Assembly: GCA_008638375.1 (NCBI GenBank)
Contig: CM018043.1
Location: forward strand, 35,481,981 to 35,545,980
From: Nyssa sinensis
Lineage: Eukaryota; Streptophyta; Magnoliopsida; Cornales; Nyssaceae
DNA: 64,000 bases
Reading direction: 5' to 3'
The translations under genes were made by a program, and so were the position numbers. The notes below the pieces were generated by a model. That model did not search any database. It was not told the origin of the DNA and worked only from the letters and a program-made list of their open reading frames with translations. The number at the start of each line of letters is the position of its first letter. Positions within the stretch are counted from its first letter, which is position 1. Below are positions 1 through 12,260 of this stretch, piece by piece.

Positions 1-371
1 AGAAACAGACTGCTACTTCTCGCTCTTTTGCTGAGGTTGAATATCGTCCAATGGTTTGTGGCACTAGTGAAATTTTATGGTTTAAGTCACTCCTCATAGA
101 GGGTTTCTACCTTCTAGGTCTATACCTCTCTATTGTGATAACCAAGCTACTATCAAGATTTCTTCAGATTATGTTCTTCATGAATGCACAAAAAAATATT
201 GAGGTTGCTATTCATTTTATTCGTGAGCAGGTTCAAACTGGAATTATTTCAATTGTTGGGATTCGCTCCAGCGATCAACTTGTAGATATTTTCACTAAAC
301 CAGTTGGTTCTTCTCTTCTAAGTTCATGCTTGGACAAGCTAGGCTTGGTGGATATTTTCGCTCCAACTTGA
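1..371 (+). pseudogene. Ty1/copia RNase H C-terminus, decayed
   Basis: Conceptual translation gives the end of a copia polyprotein. An SRS-AEVEYR block lies near base 20, a segment resembling the family's L-YCDNQA block near 120-145, NIEV-HFIREQV near 200-235, and DQLVDIFTKP near 270-305, ending at KLGLVDIFAPT and a stop at 369. The blocks fall in different frames, with shifts near 105-115 and at the A7 run near 190, so the copy is dead. A purine run just after the stop (372-379) looks like the polypurine tract, and TATTGAGATAG after it is probably the decayed start of the 3' LTR. The rest of the element lies left of the window. RNase H normally removes the RNA template during reverse transcription. 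Family assignment is secure. Confidence 0.85.
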
Positions 372-1077
372 GGGAGAGTATTGAGATAGAAAGCTTATAT
401 CATTAAGGGCATTGTTTTACTTTGTCTTTCATTGTTATATATATGTCAGGGTTAGATGGATTTTTTTTTTTAAATATATCATTATTACAAAGATATACTT
501 CTCTTTCAATGTTCAGCAAGTGATCTTTAATAATTCATAATAATCGTATCATGTTAAAGAAAATATTTTGAATCAACTAATTCCATAAATTTCACAATCA
601 TTGTTCTTGTATTATTCTCATGTCATTTATTTTAATATCCAGCATAGAATTTTTAACAGTTAATTTAAAATAGTCTTGTTGTAACAAATCCAAAATTATC
701 AATACTGATAAATTTACCAAATATTTAACATTATTCTAGTATCCTTCCATTTTAAAGAATATGTGTATTTGTCCCTAGATTAATTCCAGATTTCAAAATA
801 AATTTTAATTTCAGTGGCAGTTAACATAAATTTTCACTTTGATTTATCTCTATTTCAGTTATATTCTTTATTTATGCATTTCTTCTAAGTTGGGTTCTTG
901 ACATTTTATTCTCATAATCTAATGTAAGAATTATTTTTTATGATCTTTTAAGGAATTCTCAAATCCTTAAATTTTAATACTATATTGTCGTATTTCATCA
1001 CCTTTCTGTCGTACTATTCTAACATATTATTTATACTCATCTGAAATCAGACGAGTATAAATAAAGAAGATTCTATA
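372..1077. other. AT-rich stretch, possible decayed copia 3' LTR
   Basis: No gene seen. The first part follows a copia polypurine tract and may be the 3' LTR, but no second LTR copy is in the window to set its end. Confidence 0.3.
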
Positions 1078-1736
1078 TGTTGGAAGGTGGGTGCTAGAGG
1101 AGACTTCTTGGTTAAGTCTTTTTATTGGTGCCTGGCAAGATAAGGTGTAGAGAATTTTCCATGGAAAGCTATTTGGCGCCCTACAGCTCCTTCAAGAGTC
1201 GCCTTTTTTATGTGGTCGGTGGTGTGGGAGGAAATTTTAACGATGGATAATTTGAAAAGAAGAGGCTTCTTCTTGGCCAATAGATGCTCCATGTGTTTGA
1301 TGGGGGAAGAATCTATTAATCATTTATTTCTTCATTGCCCAATAGCAAAGGAAGTTTGGGATATTTGCCTTGCTCTTTTTGGTCATCATTGGGTTATGCC
1401 GTCGTCGGTTGGAAATTTCATCAAGATGTGGCATGGAACTCGGATTTCTCATGATGTTATAAGGGTGTGGAGTCTCACTCCACATTGTGGTTTTTGGTGT
1501 ATGTAAAGAGAGTAGAATTTTTGAAGGGGAAGTCAATCCTCCTAATGGGGTCAGACGATAGGATTTTACACTTATTATACTTTTGGATGATGGAGGCTTA
1601 TCCTCATTGTATAGAATCTTTTGTAGAGTTTTTAGGGGTTTCAACCATAATTTGTAAGTTGCCCCTTCTGTAATCTTTTGTAATTGTTTGCCCTTCTCAG
1701 GCACATTAATAGAATTATCCTTTACCTATCAAAAAA
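1078..1736 (+). mobile_element. LINE (non-LTR retrotransposon) 3' end with zinc-binding RT tail
   Basis: Bases 1160-1440 encode the C-terminal zinc-binding region typical of plant LINE reverse transcriptases: FPWKAIW, AFFMWSVVWEEILTMDNL, RCSMC, then HLFLHCPIAKEVW, so the C-x2-C...H-x4-5-C metal ligands are present. An in-frame stop near 1141 and later frame loss show it is not functional. A short 3' UTR ends at about 1727 in TATC followed by an A run, the usual 3' terminus of these LINEs. The 5' end is truncated, as is common for target-primed reverse transcription. No clear target-site duplication was found. Confidence 0.85.
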
Positions 1737-2226
1737 AGATTCCCTTTCATTTGCCAAATCTCCCCAGTCAAATATATCCATCCTTCTGATGGATAGGAAG
1801 TATCGTACATGGCTTACAAACCTTTAGTTACCGGGTGATGGGGGCCAATCTGTCACTTATAATGCAGGACGTGACAGTAATCCGACACTTGCCAATAACC
1901 TCGATTTCTTCCTTTATTTTGAATCTCTGACACTACTCTTTTCAATCTCCAATCTTTCAGAAATCACATTCTGCCACTGGTAATTTCTGGTGGACGTTCT
2001 CATCTCTAACCCTTTCTCTTATCGTATCTTAACAATTTACAAAATCTAACTGCCAGATACTTATCTATCAAGGATCACTAACCCTGATAACCCTATTTGA
2101 ATAACCTTCTTTTCTCTTCTATAATCACAATCACTTATCTGACTACTTCATTTTCCTCAATTCTAACTCAGAAATCTTACTTCAAATATTCTTAACTTCC
2201 CACAATATCCAACCTTTGCTGCACAT
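1737..2226. other. Stretch with no recognisable feature
   Basis: I see no coding exon, RNA gene or repeat here. It may belong to a long intron of the release-factor gene further right. Confidence 0.4.
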
Positions 2227-5200
2227 TGTTACATCCCGAACCCTACTCTATGCAAGATTCAGTGCATGACCGACTAAAGGCCTTTAGAATCAAATGAAAT
2301 ACAACCTGGAGATTTTTTTTTCATCAGTAATAAACATAGTCATCCACGGAAGCTTCATTGCATATCATTCAATTCACAACCACACATTGCGGTTTAGTGG
2401 CTGAAGCCTTGCATACCCCAGTCCTAGGTCAAGGGCTCAAACCCCACAACCAGCAATTAATTTTCATTTTAGTGAACATGATTCTCTAATGTTTAAGGAT
2501 TAAATTATCGCAATTGGTTACAACCACTGACCAGTGGTTCAGTGTTTAAGTTTCACACTATCCTACGGTTCCTACCCATAGTTCTTAGTATCTTATGATA
2601 CACGATTCGTATCTTACGATACATTTCGATATGAACATAAAACGATACGTATCTTATAACTGTATCTTTTTTTTCCGTATGGCACAATACGCGATACGTA
2701 TCTTACGATATAGATTTGTAATATAATTATTGAAAAACTTACAAAAGGCTACACAGACAAAATTAAAATTGATATGGTAACTCACCCCAGACTCATGACC
2801 AGTCTAAAAGGATGATATGTCTTTTAGAAAATATGTTTCGAATTACATATTAAATTTTAAAGGATAAATTGGTCTCTATAAGTGAAATTGTTTATATTCT
2901 CTGAGACATGAGAATCCATGAGATATAACGACACTCTTGATAGAAATAGACTGCATTTGAGGTGCATGGCAGGGTTTGAACCAGTTACAAAGGTTTTGGT
3001 CTCAAAATTTAGAGACATTAGCTATTTGAAGAAACTTATGAAACTATATTGATCACAAAAAGCCTGAAATATAACTACTCAGAGAAGAACATAAGGTAGT
3101 AAAAGTGACTAGAGATGATTAGATATTATGATGTGAATGTTTAGCATCATAAGGGCAAGACAAATGTAGTAATCGATGTGTTAAGTAGAACTCATCAGCT
3201 GATTTTACTTGAATGATAACTACTCAGTCTAAATTGCTGTAAAATTTGAAGAATTAGAGTAAAGCTAGTATTTATAGACTTGATGTACTCAACTCAAACC
3301 TATTACTTTCAAGACCACTACTAGAACATACTACCAAAAGAGCTACCATGAATTAAAATTACTCTCAGTACAAGACATTCTGAATTTACGCTCTTATACA
3401 ACTGAGTGATAGAAATTGCTATAAAATATTAAACTTGACTTTCCACTATCTATGTTCTTATCACCATTAATTCCCTCAACATTACTTCAGTTATTAACGT
3501 CATTGGTACAACGTGATGTACCATTACTAAGGTGACTTGCCTTGCACTACTATTGCATTTCGCACATTAGCCACAACCTTTAGAAGAATTAGATGAATTG
3601 TTTTGTACCTCTATACATAATCCCACTCTTGAGGGACTCACTATACTTTGTAAAGCATCTTCTCTGGTATGGATAGAAGGAAACAGTGGCATCTGGTAGC
3701 ACAAATGCTACAACTATATAATATACTATGTCCAAGATACCAGTACCAAATCAGAAAGACCTGAAATGTGCCAACAAGAGAAAAAAAAAGTGCTACAATA
3801 TGGATTTAAGCATATGGACATTTCTTGCTTTCTAGCTAATTATTGTAACTAAGGGGTGCAATAATAGAAACTACATAGGAATGAGAAAATGCAACGCTCT
3901 CAAATTATCTTTACCCAATCACCCCATAAGAAAAACTCAAGTTTGGGGACCAAACTTTCTAAAAGAGGGAAGAGTGTAATTCTCAAATTTTAACTTAAAA
4001 CTTTGCTAATTAAATAAGCTTATACTAAATAATTTTAAAGCATACAATTGCATAAGCTTATTTGAAACATGTAGAATAGGTCAATTTTAGGAGCCTAATT
4101 TGACAGAACGGACACTAGATATGAAATCTACATGTCAAAATACATTGCACGTTCATTTTGGCACAAATCTGGGACAAAGGCTTATTGACATCTTTATAAC
4201 ACTACCTTGTCAAAAATATGACGTGTGGCTAAATATTGTATAGATAAACATTGTCATGCGTGTTAAAGGATTAACATGCAATTATATGAGCTGTATTATT
4301 CATGTGCTAAAAAGGCAACACCTCGTGCATGGAAGCATGAGGTAGCCAAGTTGGAAACAGTAAATGGAGAAAATAAATGCCAACTCAACGGTGGGTCTGG
4401 AGAAGGCAAGTCATGAGCTAGCTATATACATATGCGAAATATCAATCACATAACTATGTATACTGATGTCTAGGGAACCTTTAAGGGATGAAAGGAACAC
4501 AGCGTGAAGGAACCAGTGAGTACTGGGCGGTTGAATGAAAACCCAAGCTTTCCTGTGCTTAAACCAAAGCCAAAGAAATTAGAACACATAGAAAGAGAGA
4601 AATTTTGCAAACCACGACCAAAAGAGAGAGCATAAGAGAGGGGGGTAAGAGTTCGCCATGGCCAAGTCCAACGTGCGAAACGGGTCTTCGATAAATGGCT
4701 ATTAAACTAGGTTTAAACTACTAGGCCTGAAAGAACACGGGAAAAGAAGAATAAAGAAACAAAAATTAGGGAAAACTGTTCAGAAATGAGGGAGAAAGGA
4801 TGAGTTACAGGTTATATGGGGGGTCTCGGTTCTATCAGATTTGAGACCATTTTGATAAGTTTTAATCCATGAAAACTGATCTAAACGATATTATTTACAG
4901 TTTAAAATCATTTGGAATCAAAGAAATGCAGAGAAAACTGGAAGAAAAGTGATTGGAAAAAACTAGGGTTCCCTAACGATGAACTCTTCATACCTGAGCG
5001 ACGCCATTCTGGAGTAACAAGTTAATCAAAAATAAAGGGTCATGTGGCAACTGAGTTTCGAAAAGGCAACCAAAGCCTTGAGTAATGGTTTCCGTGCCAC
5101 TGAACTGGGGGAGACCCATGTTGTTACATTTGGTAAAGAAAATTTGTTATAATTCTCTGCCTGATTCAATTAAAAAAATGTCGCAGGTACTGAGAATTGA

Positions 5201-5709
5201 ACCCCAAACCTGGGGATTATAGGCAAAACACAGAACAACTGAGCCATGAACGGTCCACTGATAAAAGCCTAACTAAAAATATTTTAGGCTATCTAATGGA
5301 GTTGAATGAAAATTAAAACAAAAAGGCTGCTCCAGTGGTTTGAACCTGAGAATCCTAGGTAGGATAGTGTGAAACTTAAACACGGAACCCCTGGTTAGTG
5401 GTTGTAACCAATTGCGATAATTTAATCCTTAATTGAATGCTTAAACATTAGAGAATCATGTTCAGTAAAATGAAAATGAATTGTTGGTCGTGGGGTTTGA
5501 GCCCCGGACCAAGGACTGGGGTATGTAAGGCTTCAGCCACGGTAACACAATGTGTGGCTGTGAGTTGAATGATATCAAATGAAGCTTCCGCAGATGACAA
5601 TGTTTGTTACTATTGGAAAAAAAAATTCAGGTTACATTTCATACGATCCTGAAGGCCTTTTGTCGGTCATGTCCCGAATCTCACATAGGATGGGGTTCGG
5701 GATGTGACA
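2227..5709. mobile_element. Fold-back element F1 with ~350-bp terminal inverted arms
   Basis: The left arm starts TGTTACATCCCGAACCC at 2227 and runs to about 2575. The right arm (about 5355-5709) is its inverted copy, ending GGGTTCGGGATGTGACA. By eye the arms match at very roughly 85-90 percent. The termini resemble the TGTCACGACCCGAAACCC end of the solo-LTR family in the centre of the window. The interior near 4790-4850 resembles the inside of the copy at 19492-22480, so this looks like an LTR of that family whose far end was replaced by an inverted copy of its near end. Each arm holds a tRNA-like patch (about 2391-2450 and 5487-5545). No protein gene and no convincing TSD. Confidence 0.7.
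2585..2730. repeat. Short direct repeats around CGTATCTTACGATA
   Basis: Several copies of a GTATCTTAYGATA-like word recur between about 2588 and 2725 inside fold-back element F1. Confidence 0.45.
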
Positions 5710-6147
5710 ACTCCAAATCCCAACCCACTTAAGATAGGTACTACTCTCTAATAACCCTTCAAGTAATGATCAACCTTAACCATTAATTTCCCTTAAACAA
5801 TGATGATTGCTTTTTCTTTTTTTCAAGTGATTATGTAGACAAGTGACAACCCTCACAATCATAAGCAACAACAAACAATAGTAAAATAATAAAATCATAG
5901 CAAAAGAATTCAAAATCAAATATAAAAATGGAAAATATAATAAAATAAATGGCTAAACTACTAAACAAAATTCTAAGCCACATCATTAACTCAAAAGTGG
6001 CAAAGTTAATTGGGCTTATATGGCTGATCCTATTTATCATATAAAATTTGAAAGGAATGTGAGCATATCATATTTTCCAAGCATCTCTGAATTACAGAAT
6101 ATTCACAAAGATAGAAGATAAACTTGAGGGCCACAGCAGTTGATTAC
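5710..6147. other. Presumed intron 3 start of the release-factor gene
   Basis: AT-rich, no exon recognised. Fold-back element F1 lies immediately to the left, so intron 3 would contain it if the gene continues beyond the window. Confidence 0.4.
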
Positions 6148-7634
6148 CTTTTGTTTGATCCTCAATTCATTTATAAGATCCATTGAAGTATTGAGTTTCC
6201 GAAGCTCCTTATTGGCCCTTGAATACTCCGCTGGTGAGGCTTCTAGCTGTCTTTAATCAACACACAAAATTAACGAAACAGGCAGCACACATTTAATAAC
6301 TGGGTTCAATAAATGGTCAAGCCAAGAAAAACAAGGAAATTTTAACACTCTTTATAATAGTTTCCAAGCTATTAAAAAGAACAGATAAGGAAACAATCTT
6401 TTTGCACAGCTCTTGCATCATACCAAATAATTTGGGCTTTTAATAAAAGAAAAAGAAAAATATGAAAAATTATGTACAGGTGAAGAAGTAGTTGGATGAT
6501 TTCCTTGATCTGATTTCCTTAGAACCAAATTCAACTCCTTTGACAAACAATTTTCTTAATAAGCAAAAGACACACCCACTTCGTCTATTTGGGACTCAAA
6601 CCCTCCCCTCCCTCTTTGGGTGGTGGAGATGATGTCACTCAAGTTAACTCTTGGTGGTATAATAACATACATGTTTTTAACAGCTACAGCCAGGGAGGGT
6701 TATTACGATTTACACCATTTTCAGAAGACATACTAAAGTCAAAGAAAATGAGAGAAACCAAGGAAGGATTACTACCTGATTTAGGAGACCCTGAAGATAA
6801 GCACTCCTGTGTTCAATAGCCGATAGCTGTTGTTCCATAATCTTGATTAGATCAGTAGACAGCTGAGGTTGCAGTTCTGCCATTTTGAGGAGTTCTATCT
6901 ATCATAATAAGCCAATTGGTACGACCAAAGAGATATTGTACATTTTGAGATGAATATTAGTGGCAGAATATTATTATACATATTCAAATTTTGTACTACT
7001 CGTTCATAACCAAAAACAACAGCCATGAAATTTAACTAATTAAAACCATTTATTGCAAATATTAATAAAGAAAAATTACTTTTTTGGTCCGACCTGCTTC
7101 GGGTAGAAGCACCAAATTAACTTTAATGGAAAAACAACAGAAATAGTGCCCAATTTCAAACTGAGGAAATCCAAGAGACATTATTAGAGATTTATAAATT
7201 TTTAAGTTTCTTTTCTTGATCAACACAAGGTCACATTATCTTATTATAATATTTTCCAAATCAACCAAAGTCAGTCAATAATTTATCATTCCACCATTAA
7301 TAAATAAACAAATAAGGAGAGAAACACGTTTACGTAAGGCTAAGGTTTAAGACACAGACAAACAACAAGAACAAGATGAAAAGTCCTAAACAAAATACGC
7401 GTGACTAACAAAAAAACAAAAAAAGATATAAATATTGTTATCGAAAGGCCAAAGGAAAAAAATATGAAGAAACACACCAGTAGAGTAAGAGCTGAAATTG
7501 GATATGAAGGTTTTCGCAATTGTCGATTGCAGAATCAACCTTCGACTATGCAAATTCGTACGTAAACTGAAAAAAGATTCATATTCGTTGAAGCGCCGAA
7601 CCAGATTGCTCCACAAAAACCCTCGAATTCTCAT
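6148..7634 (-). CDS. Mitochondrial peptide chain release factor 1, first three exons (partial)
   Basis: Class I release factors recognise UAA/UAG on the organellar ribosome and release the peptide. Three minus-strand exons join in frame. Exon 1 (7634 to 7478 or 7476) starts MRIRGFLWSNLVRRF and is rich in Arg, Ser and Leu like a mitochondrial presequence. Exon 2 (6894 or 6898 to 6776) encodes STDLIKIMEQQLSAIEHRSA. Exon 3 (6246-6148) encodes ASPAEYSRANKELRKL then DLINELRIKQK before a GTAATC donor. These match my memory of the N-terminal helical region of plant mitochondrial RF1. Two equivalent donor/acceptor pairs at intron 1 both keep the frame. The conserved PCRF core and GGQ domain are not seen, so the gene is truncated or continues left past a TE-filled intron 3. 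Family identity is from memory, without a search. Confidence 0.6.
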
Positions 7635-7862
7635 ACTTATTCTTTCTATTTTTTTCTCTTTTTTTTGGGGGAAAACTCGGTTTTGGGCGCTCAACTCTAA
7701 GTAGGTGTGGCGAGGAAGAGTTCTTACATGGACCACCACAAAAACCCTCGAATTCTCATTCTTTCACACCTGTTTTTTTCTTTGAAACAGACCCCTTTTG
7801 GGCGCACAACTCTTTAAGTATCTGTAGTGAGGAGAAGTTCTTGTATGGTCGGGTGATGGACC
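7609..7862 (-). repeat. Tandem duplication over the release-factor start codon
   Basis: About 125 bp (7609-7735) is repeated with divergence at 7736-7862. Both copies contain ACCCTCGAATTCTCAT, a following T-rich run, TTTGGGCGC and a TTCTT-ATGG segment. On the minus strand each copy supplies an ATG followed by the same eight codons. Confidence 0.7.
7724..7759 (-). promoter_or_regulatory. Possible upstream ORF of the release-factor gene
   Basis: The upstream copy of the duplication reads ATG plus ten codons, then TAA at 7726-7724 (MRIRGFLWWSM). It lies about 90 nt before the main ATG. It could lower translation if the transcript starts upstream of it; the transcription start is unknown. Confidence 0.4.
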
Positions 7863-8000
7863 AGTCTATAATATCATATTATTTAGATTGTAAGGAGTAG
7901 TTTTTGTATGCCCAGGTCAAGGACGAGTCTATAATATCATATTTTTTAAATTAGATGTTTGATTTTTAAAAGATATAATTATAATATTTTATTTTTCTTG

Positions 8001-8076
8001 GGGCTATAGTCGAGTGGTAAAGACATTAAAAATATAAGTGTCTCGAGTTTGAGTTCCTTCTACGCCGATCATTAGT
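8001..8076 (+). mobile_element. Possible tRNA-derived SINE head
   Basis: TAGTCGAGTGGTAAAGA (about 8008-8024) resembles a Pol III A box and GAGTTTGAGTTCC (about 8045-8057) a B box, at tRNA-like spacing. The 3' part of the putative SINE and its TSDs are not clear. Confidence 0.35.
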
Positions 8077-9775
8077 AATTAGAGCTTAAAAAATGAGTTT
8101 GACAGTCACAAAGAGGGAGACTTAGTTTGGTGCGCATAAGTTAATTCAAGATATTCCCTGACCAATCTATCAGAAAACAAATTATAACATTCTATTTTCA
8201 TGGCAAGTTGTAATGGGTGGGGTTCATAAACCCAGTACGTGGACCCGGTTTGTCACGACCCGAAACCCACCCTGTGCGGATTACCGGATCGCGACCGCCG
8301 CCCCGAGACCCGAAGGCCTTGAGACAAGGCTCATACATAAGCAACAATATCAGACAGCGATACGACCTGTGGTTGCGGAAGCGTGAAAAACTTTTTCTTT
8401 TCTTTTAAAATAAAACATCTGCCGCATATCCATCTGATACTGCAGCCCTTCATAGCGGTACACATAAAGATAATAATCATAGCATAATAATATTAAGTAA
8501 AGGTTCTACATAGTACATATCCATGTGCCCCTCGGGCTTAAGTACATCATTGTCCAAAATTTCTATTACAAAAGTTTAACTGATAATGGGTCCTACTACT
8601 ACCAAAATATCTCCAAGAACCTATTGGAGTTGCCATTCACTGCTCCCCATATTGAGCAAGTGTCCAACCTTGATCATCACCTGAAAAATGTTAGAGAGTG
8701 GGGTGAGCTTCGAAAAGCCCAATGAGTAATTCCTACATCTGTCATGGGTTTTCAATTGGTAGAGGTTTCGTACATGAGAGTTTATAAAACACTCAACTAC
8801 CAATTGGTCGTATACTTGAACATAGAGAACATGCATTCGTAAAATATGTAGCTTTGAAACATTCAAGGTATTCAAGCTAGAACATATATTTCCATAAAAG
8901 AGTAGGTGTAATTCAGAACATATAACTTAAAATCATATAAACATGTATAGTGAAAATGGGGGATAAAACCTGCTTCCATTTCCAAAATCGTTTGTCATAT
9001 TTTCTCTCTAATTAGGTGGAATCTGTTTCGAACCAGACTCCCATTTTACGTATACGTGGAGATATCTCATTTGCCTGGGGGATTAGATCCTGCTACCAGA
9101 CATTACACATGACAGGTCAATTGAGTTTCGTATGACCCAAAATCCTGACTATGTGTTGATGCACATGATAGGTCCATTGAGTTCCATACAACTCACCACA
9201 CTACCTATGTGCTTATTATTTATCTTGTAAAACATTTATCATATGACTTTTATATAAAAGCCTTTCATGAGTATTTAAAATGTGTGACGTATAACTGTTG
9301 CAATGATGCTTCAATACTTGTAATAATCAAATTCAGGATGTTTGAAGAAAATCAGACATGCCAACTATTTTGAAAGGAAAACATTTACGGATATAATATG
9401 TAAATAATCATGAAGCATGTCATGGCAGAATATTTAAAAAAAAGAAGTCATGAATACTGAATTTGACATATCAATGCTGTAAATATTTGATCTAAAAAAA
9501 TATCTGTTGAAATCCGTGGAGTTAAAGCCTCCACTTCAAATGCAAGATTACTCACCTCGGTCCTTTAGGGTTAGCTCTATTGAGGCGCCTTCCCTTTACC
9601 TTTCTCTTTCCTTAGCCTATCAAGATTTATGAAGATTCCATAAATTTCATATGTACTCAATCAACTTCATAACTCACTAAGTGTAGATTGTGAGAAGCCT
9701 AAATCTTTATACCTGTCCGACTTATAGCTGTATTACAGATCTAGTAACTTATGTTCTTAATGATAATAATAATAC

Positions 9776-10060
9776 CTGCGACGCCATTCGGCTAAGGTTT
9801 CCGTGTTCTCTCTTTCCTCATCCAATTTCCTTTTTTCCTCCTTCTTCTTTTTAGCTTCTGCCACCATGGCCTTGGTGGGTGATTTGAACATGAAGGGGCT
9901 TACCGAGACGACCTCTGTCGTCTTGGCTATCCTGACAAATCTGTCGATCACCCTCTGTCGATGCAACAGTTCTTGTATGAAAGCCTGTTGCTTTGGGTCC
10001 TTGGCCCTTTGGGCCTTGGTTATGATCGTGTACTTGGGTCGTTGTTCTTCCATAATTCAC
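9776..10060 (-). CDS. Exon-like coding segment of unknown function inside A1
   Basis: The minus strand has an acceptor (GATCTTAG before 10060), an ATG at 10053, an open frame of 92 codons, and a CAG|GTATTATT donor at 9776. The predicted peptide starts MEEQRPKYTIITKAQR, contains RQRVIDRFVRIAKTT, and ends in a very charged helical stretch (EAKKKKEEKRKLDEERE) then ETLAEWRRR. I do not recognise the protein. The sister element A2 has no such segment at the corresponding place (about 16400-16680), nor do the other copies I compared. The segment is richer in G and C than its surroundings. It looks like a captured host exon, but a remnant of the parental retrotransposon's own gene is possible. Confidence 0.45.
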
Positions 10061-10704
10061 CTAAGATCAATTTATGAGTTAGAAATTTTTATTCTAAGGT
10101 TGATGTGTTGTCATGTCCTCGTATATGCCGTAGATTTAGTACTTTGGCATTACTTTACTTTATAGTCATCTGACAGATGCTATTCATCAAATTTTATGTA
10201 TCTTTATTTTAGACATTTCTTTTGGTCGAATAGACTCTACCATTGAGTCCGGAGCGTCGAAGAAAGTCAGTTTAGACCTTCTTTGGTTTAATTTGACTTT
10301 TGGTGTACTAGGGGTAATTTGGTCATTTTACCCCTTTACGTGTCTTTATTTTTTCGGGTCCCGTCTCGTAAAATGGACCCGACCATCAGTCTCAGAGTAT
10401 CCAAAATAGTAAGGATACACTATTTATTTGTTTAATTCGGACTTCGTTTGACTTGTTTAGGGGGAAGGGCAATTTGGTCATTTTGACATTTTTAGGGGTC
10501 TTAAATTTTTTGGGACCTCATCTCATGTCGAGAACCTCACCAATGGGCTCAGAGGGTCCAAGATAGTAAGGTTACATATATAACTTGTAATTTTTGGACA
10601 ACGGGCCATTTCGGAGTATTTAATTTAATTAATTTCATTTAATTAAATTAATCTTGATTAAGCATAATATATATATTATTTTGTACATAAATAGAACAGG
10701 TTGA

Positions 10705-10790
10705 ATAGGATGGCACGCTGGCCAGCGTGCCATCTCCCTCCCCATACGTCCCACGTTCGAATCCTGTAAGGTGCAAATGCACCTTTTTTT
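10705..10790 (+). repeat. tRNA-like cassette alpha with 26-bp palindrome (A1)
   Basis: A perfect palindrome at 10709-10734 has arm GATGGCACGCTGG followed by its reverse complement. It is followed by a B-box-like GTTCGAATCCT near 10753 and a GGTGCAAATGCACC inverted repeat, then a T run resembling a Pol III terminator. Confidence 0.55.
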
Positions 10791-10850
10791 TATTTTCGGA
10801 TTTTATTAGATATATTATATATATATATTGGTGCCACATAAGACACACGC

Positions 10851-10925
10851 AAGCGCGTGGCTAAGTGGTAAGGGAGACTGTGTGGGCGCGTAGGTCAGGT
10901 GTTCGATACCCCGTAGCAACAAATC
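10851..10925 (+). repeat. tRNA-like cassette beta (A1)
   Basis: TGGCTAAGTGGTAAGG (10858-10873) is A-box-like and GGTGTTCGATACC (10898-10910) B-box-like, about 30 nt apart. It does not fold as a proper tRNA gene. Confidence 0.55.
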
Positions 10926-12160
10926 CCTCTCTTTTCTTTTAATTTAAACCGTTTTATATATATAAGTATCAGGCCCCCTAAAACGACGTCGTCCCACTAA
11001 TTCGGTGGCAAGCCCAGAGGCTGCCACGCGTCCAAGTCGACTCGGTCAGAGCTTTTGAAACCGAGTTGACTCACTGTCACCTTCTCCATTCGATCCATAC
11101 GGTTGCCCTAGTTGCAGGTTTCCAATTCTTCCTATTTCGTGGATTTTGGCTCAACGATTCCCACCTGTTTTCGATCCAAAACATTTCTAGGGTATAAAAG
11201 ACCAGTTTGGCATTCATTTTGGACTTTAAAACCCTTCATATGTTCAGTTTTAAACTGGATAATCCAAACTGTGCCTCAGTCGTATATGCCCATTTTTGAG
11301 TCAAACAAGATGGGGTTTGTTCTGTTGTGATCCTATCTTCATGGGGATCCCGTTCCCATTCATAATAGTGGGTTTAGTCGCGAGTTTGTGGGGTTTGTTT
11401 TGGAAACCCGAAACTGTGACTCCATTTTTGGAGGGTTGTTTTTAGGTTTCTTGATCGCGGTTAAGTGTTTATAACATTCTCTTAGAGTCTAGTTGAGGTT
11501 CCAATAATCCAAACAAGGTTTTGTTCACATGATTTCAGACCTGCTTTTAGCAAGGTCCATCAATGGCGGTTTTCATGGGTTTGGTGTTTTCTAAGTGTTT
11601 TCAAGCTTAGATCTCATGCTTAATCACGTTTATTTACCTTAAACATCATATATATAAAATCTAGAAGCTAAAACAGTTCATGCATAGCAAAATTTCTAGA
11701 GAGAGAAAATGATAGTTTTTTGTGTTTTACCTCTAACAGTGGCCTTCTCTCTCTTTCCTTCTTCCTCCGAGACCTCCCTTCTATCCTTCTGAATGCCCAG
11801 AACTCTTTCTCTCTTTCTCTATGGCCGTGTGTGTGTGTGTGTACAAGTACCATACATTTTGTATAAGGAGGGTTATCATAGCAAATCTGATTGTCCCTCT
11901 CTTTGGGTTAACCCATTTCAAGCTTCTTCATGAGTGGCCTGAATTGCCACTGTTGGGCAGGCCATGAGTGGCCGGTTGTGTGTGTGTGTGGTGTTTGACT
12001 TACATATATATATATATGTATATATACATGGCTCAACCCTAATACCCTTGGTTAATACACACACCTCTCTCACTTTTGTACACTTTGGACAATAGCATGC
12101 CCTATTATACATACATTTCATACATACATATTTTGGCATACATGCATGCATGCATACACA

Positions 12161-12260
12161 TACACATATATATATATATATATTCATGTATAATTATATA
12201 TATTTAAGGTTATAATTATTTATACAGTATATATATTTTTGTATTTAATTATGTATATTA
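12161..12260. repeat. AT microsatellite and AT-rich tail
   Basis: A TA dinucleotide run (about 12164-12184) follows GCATGCATGCATGCATAC inside A1. Confidence 0.7.
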
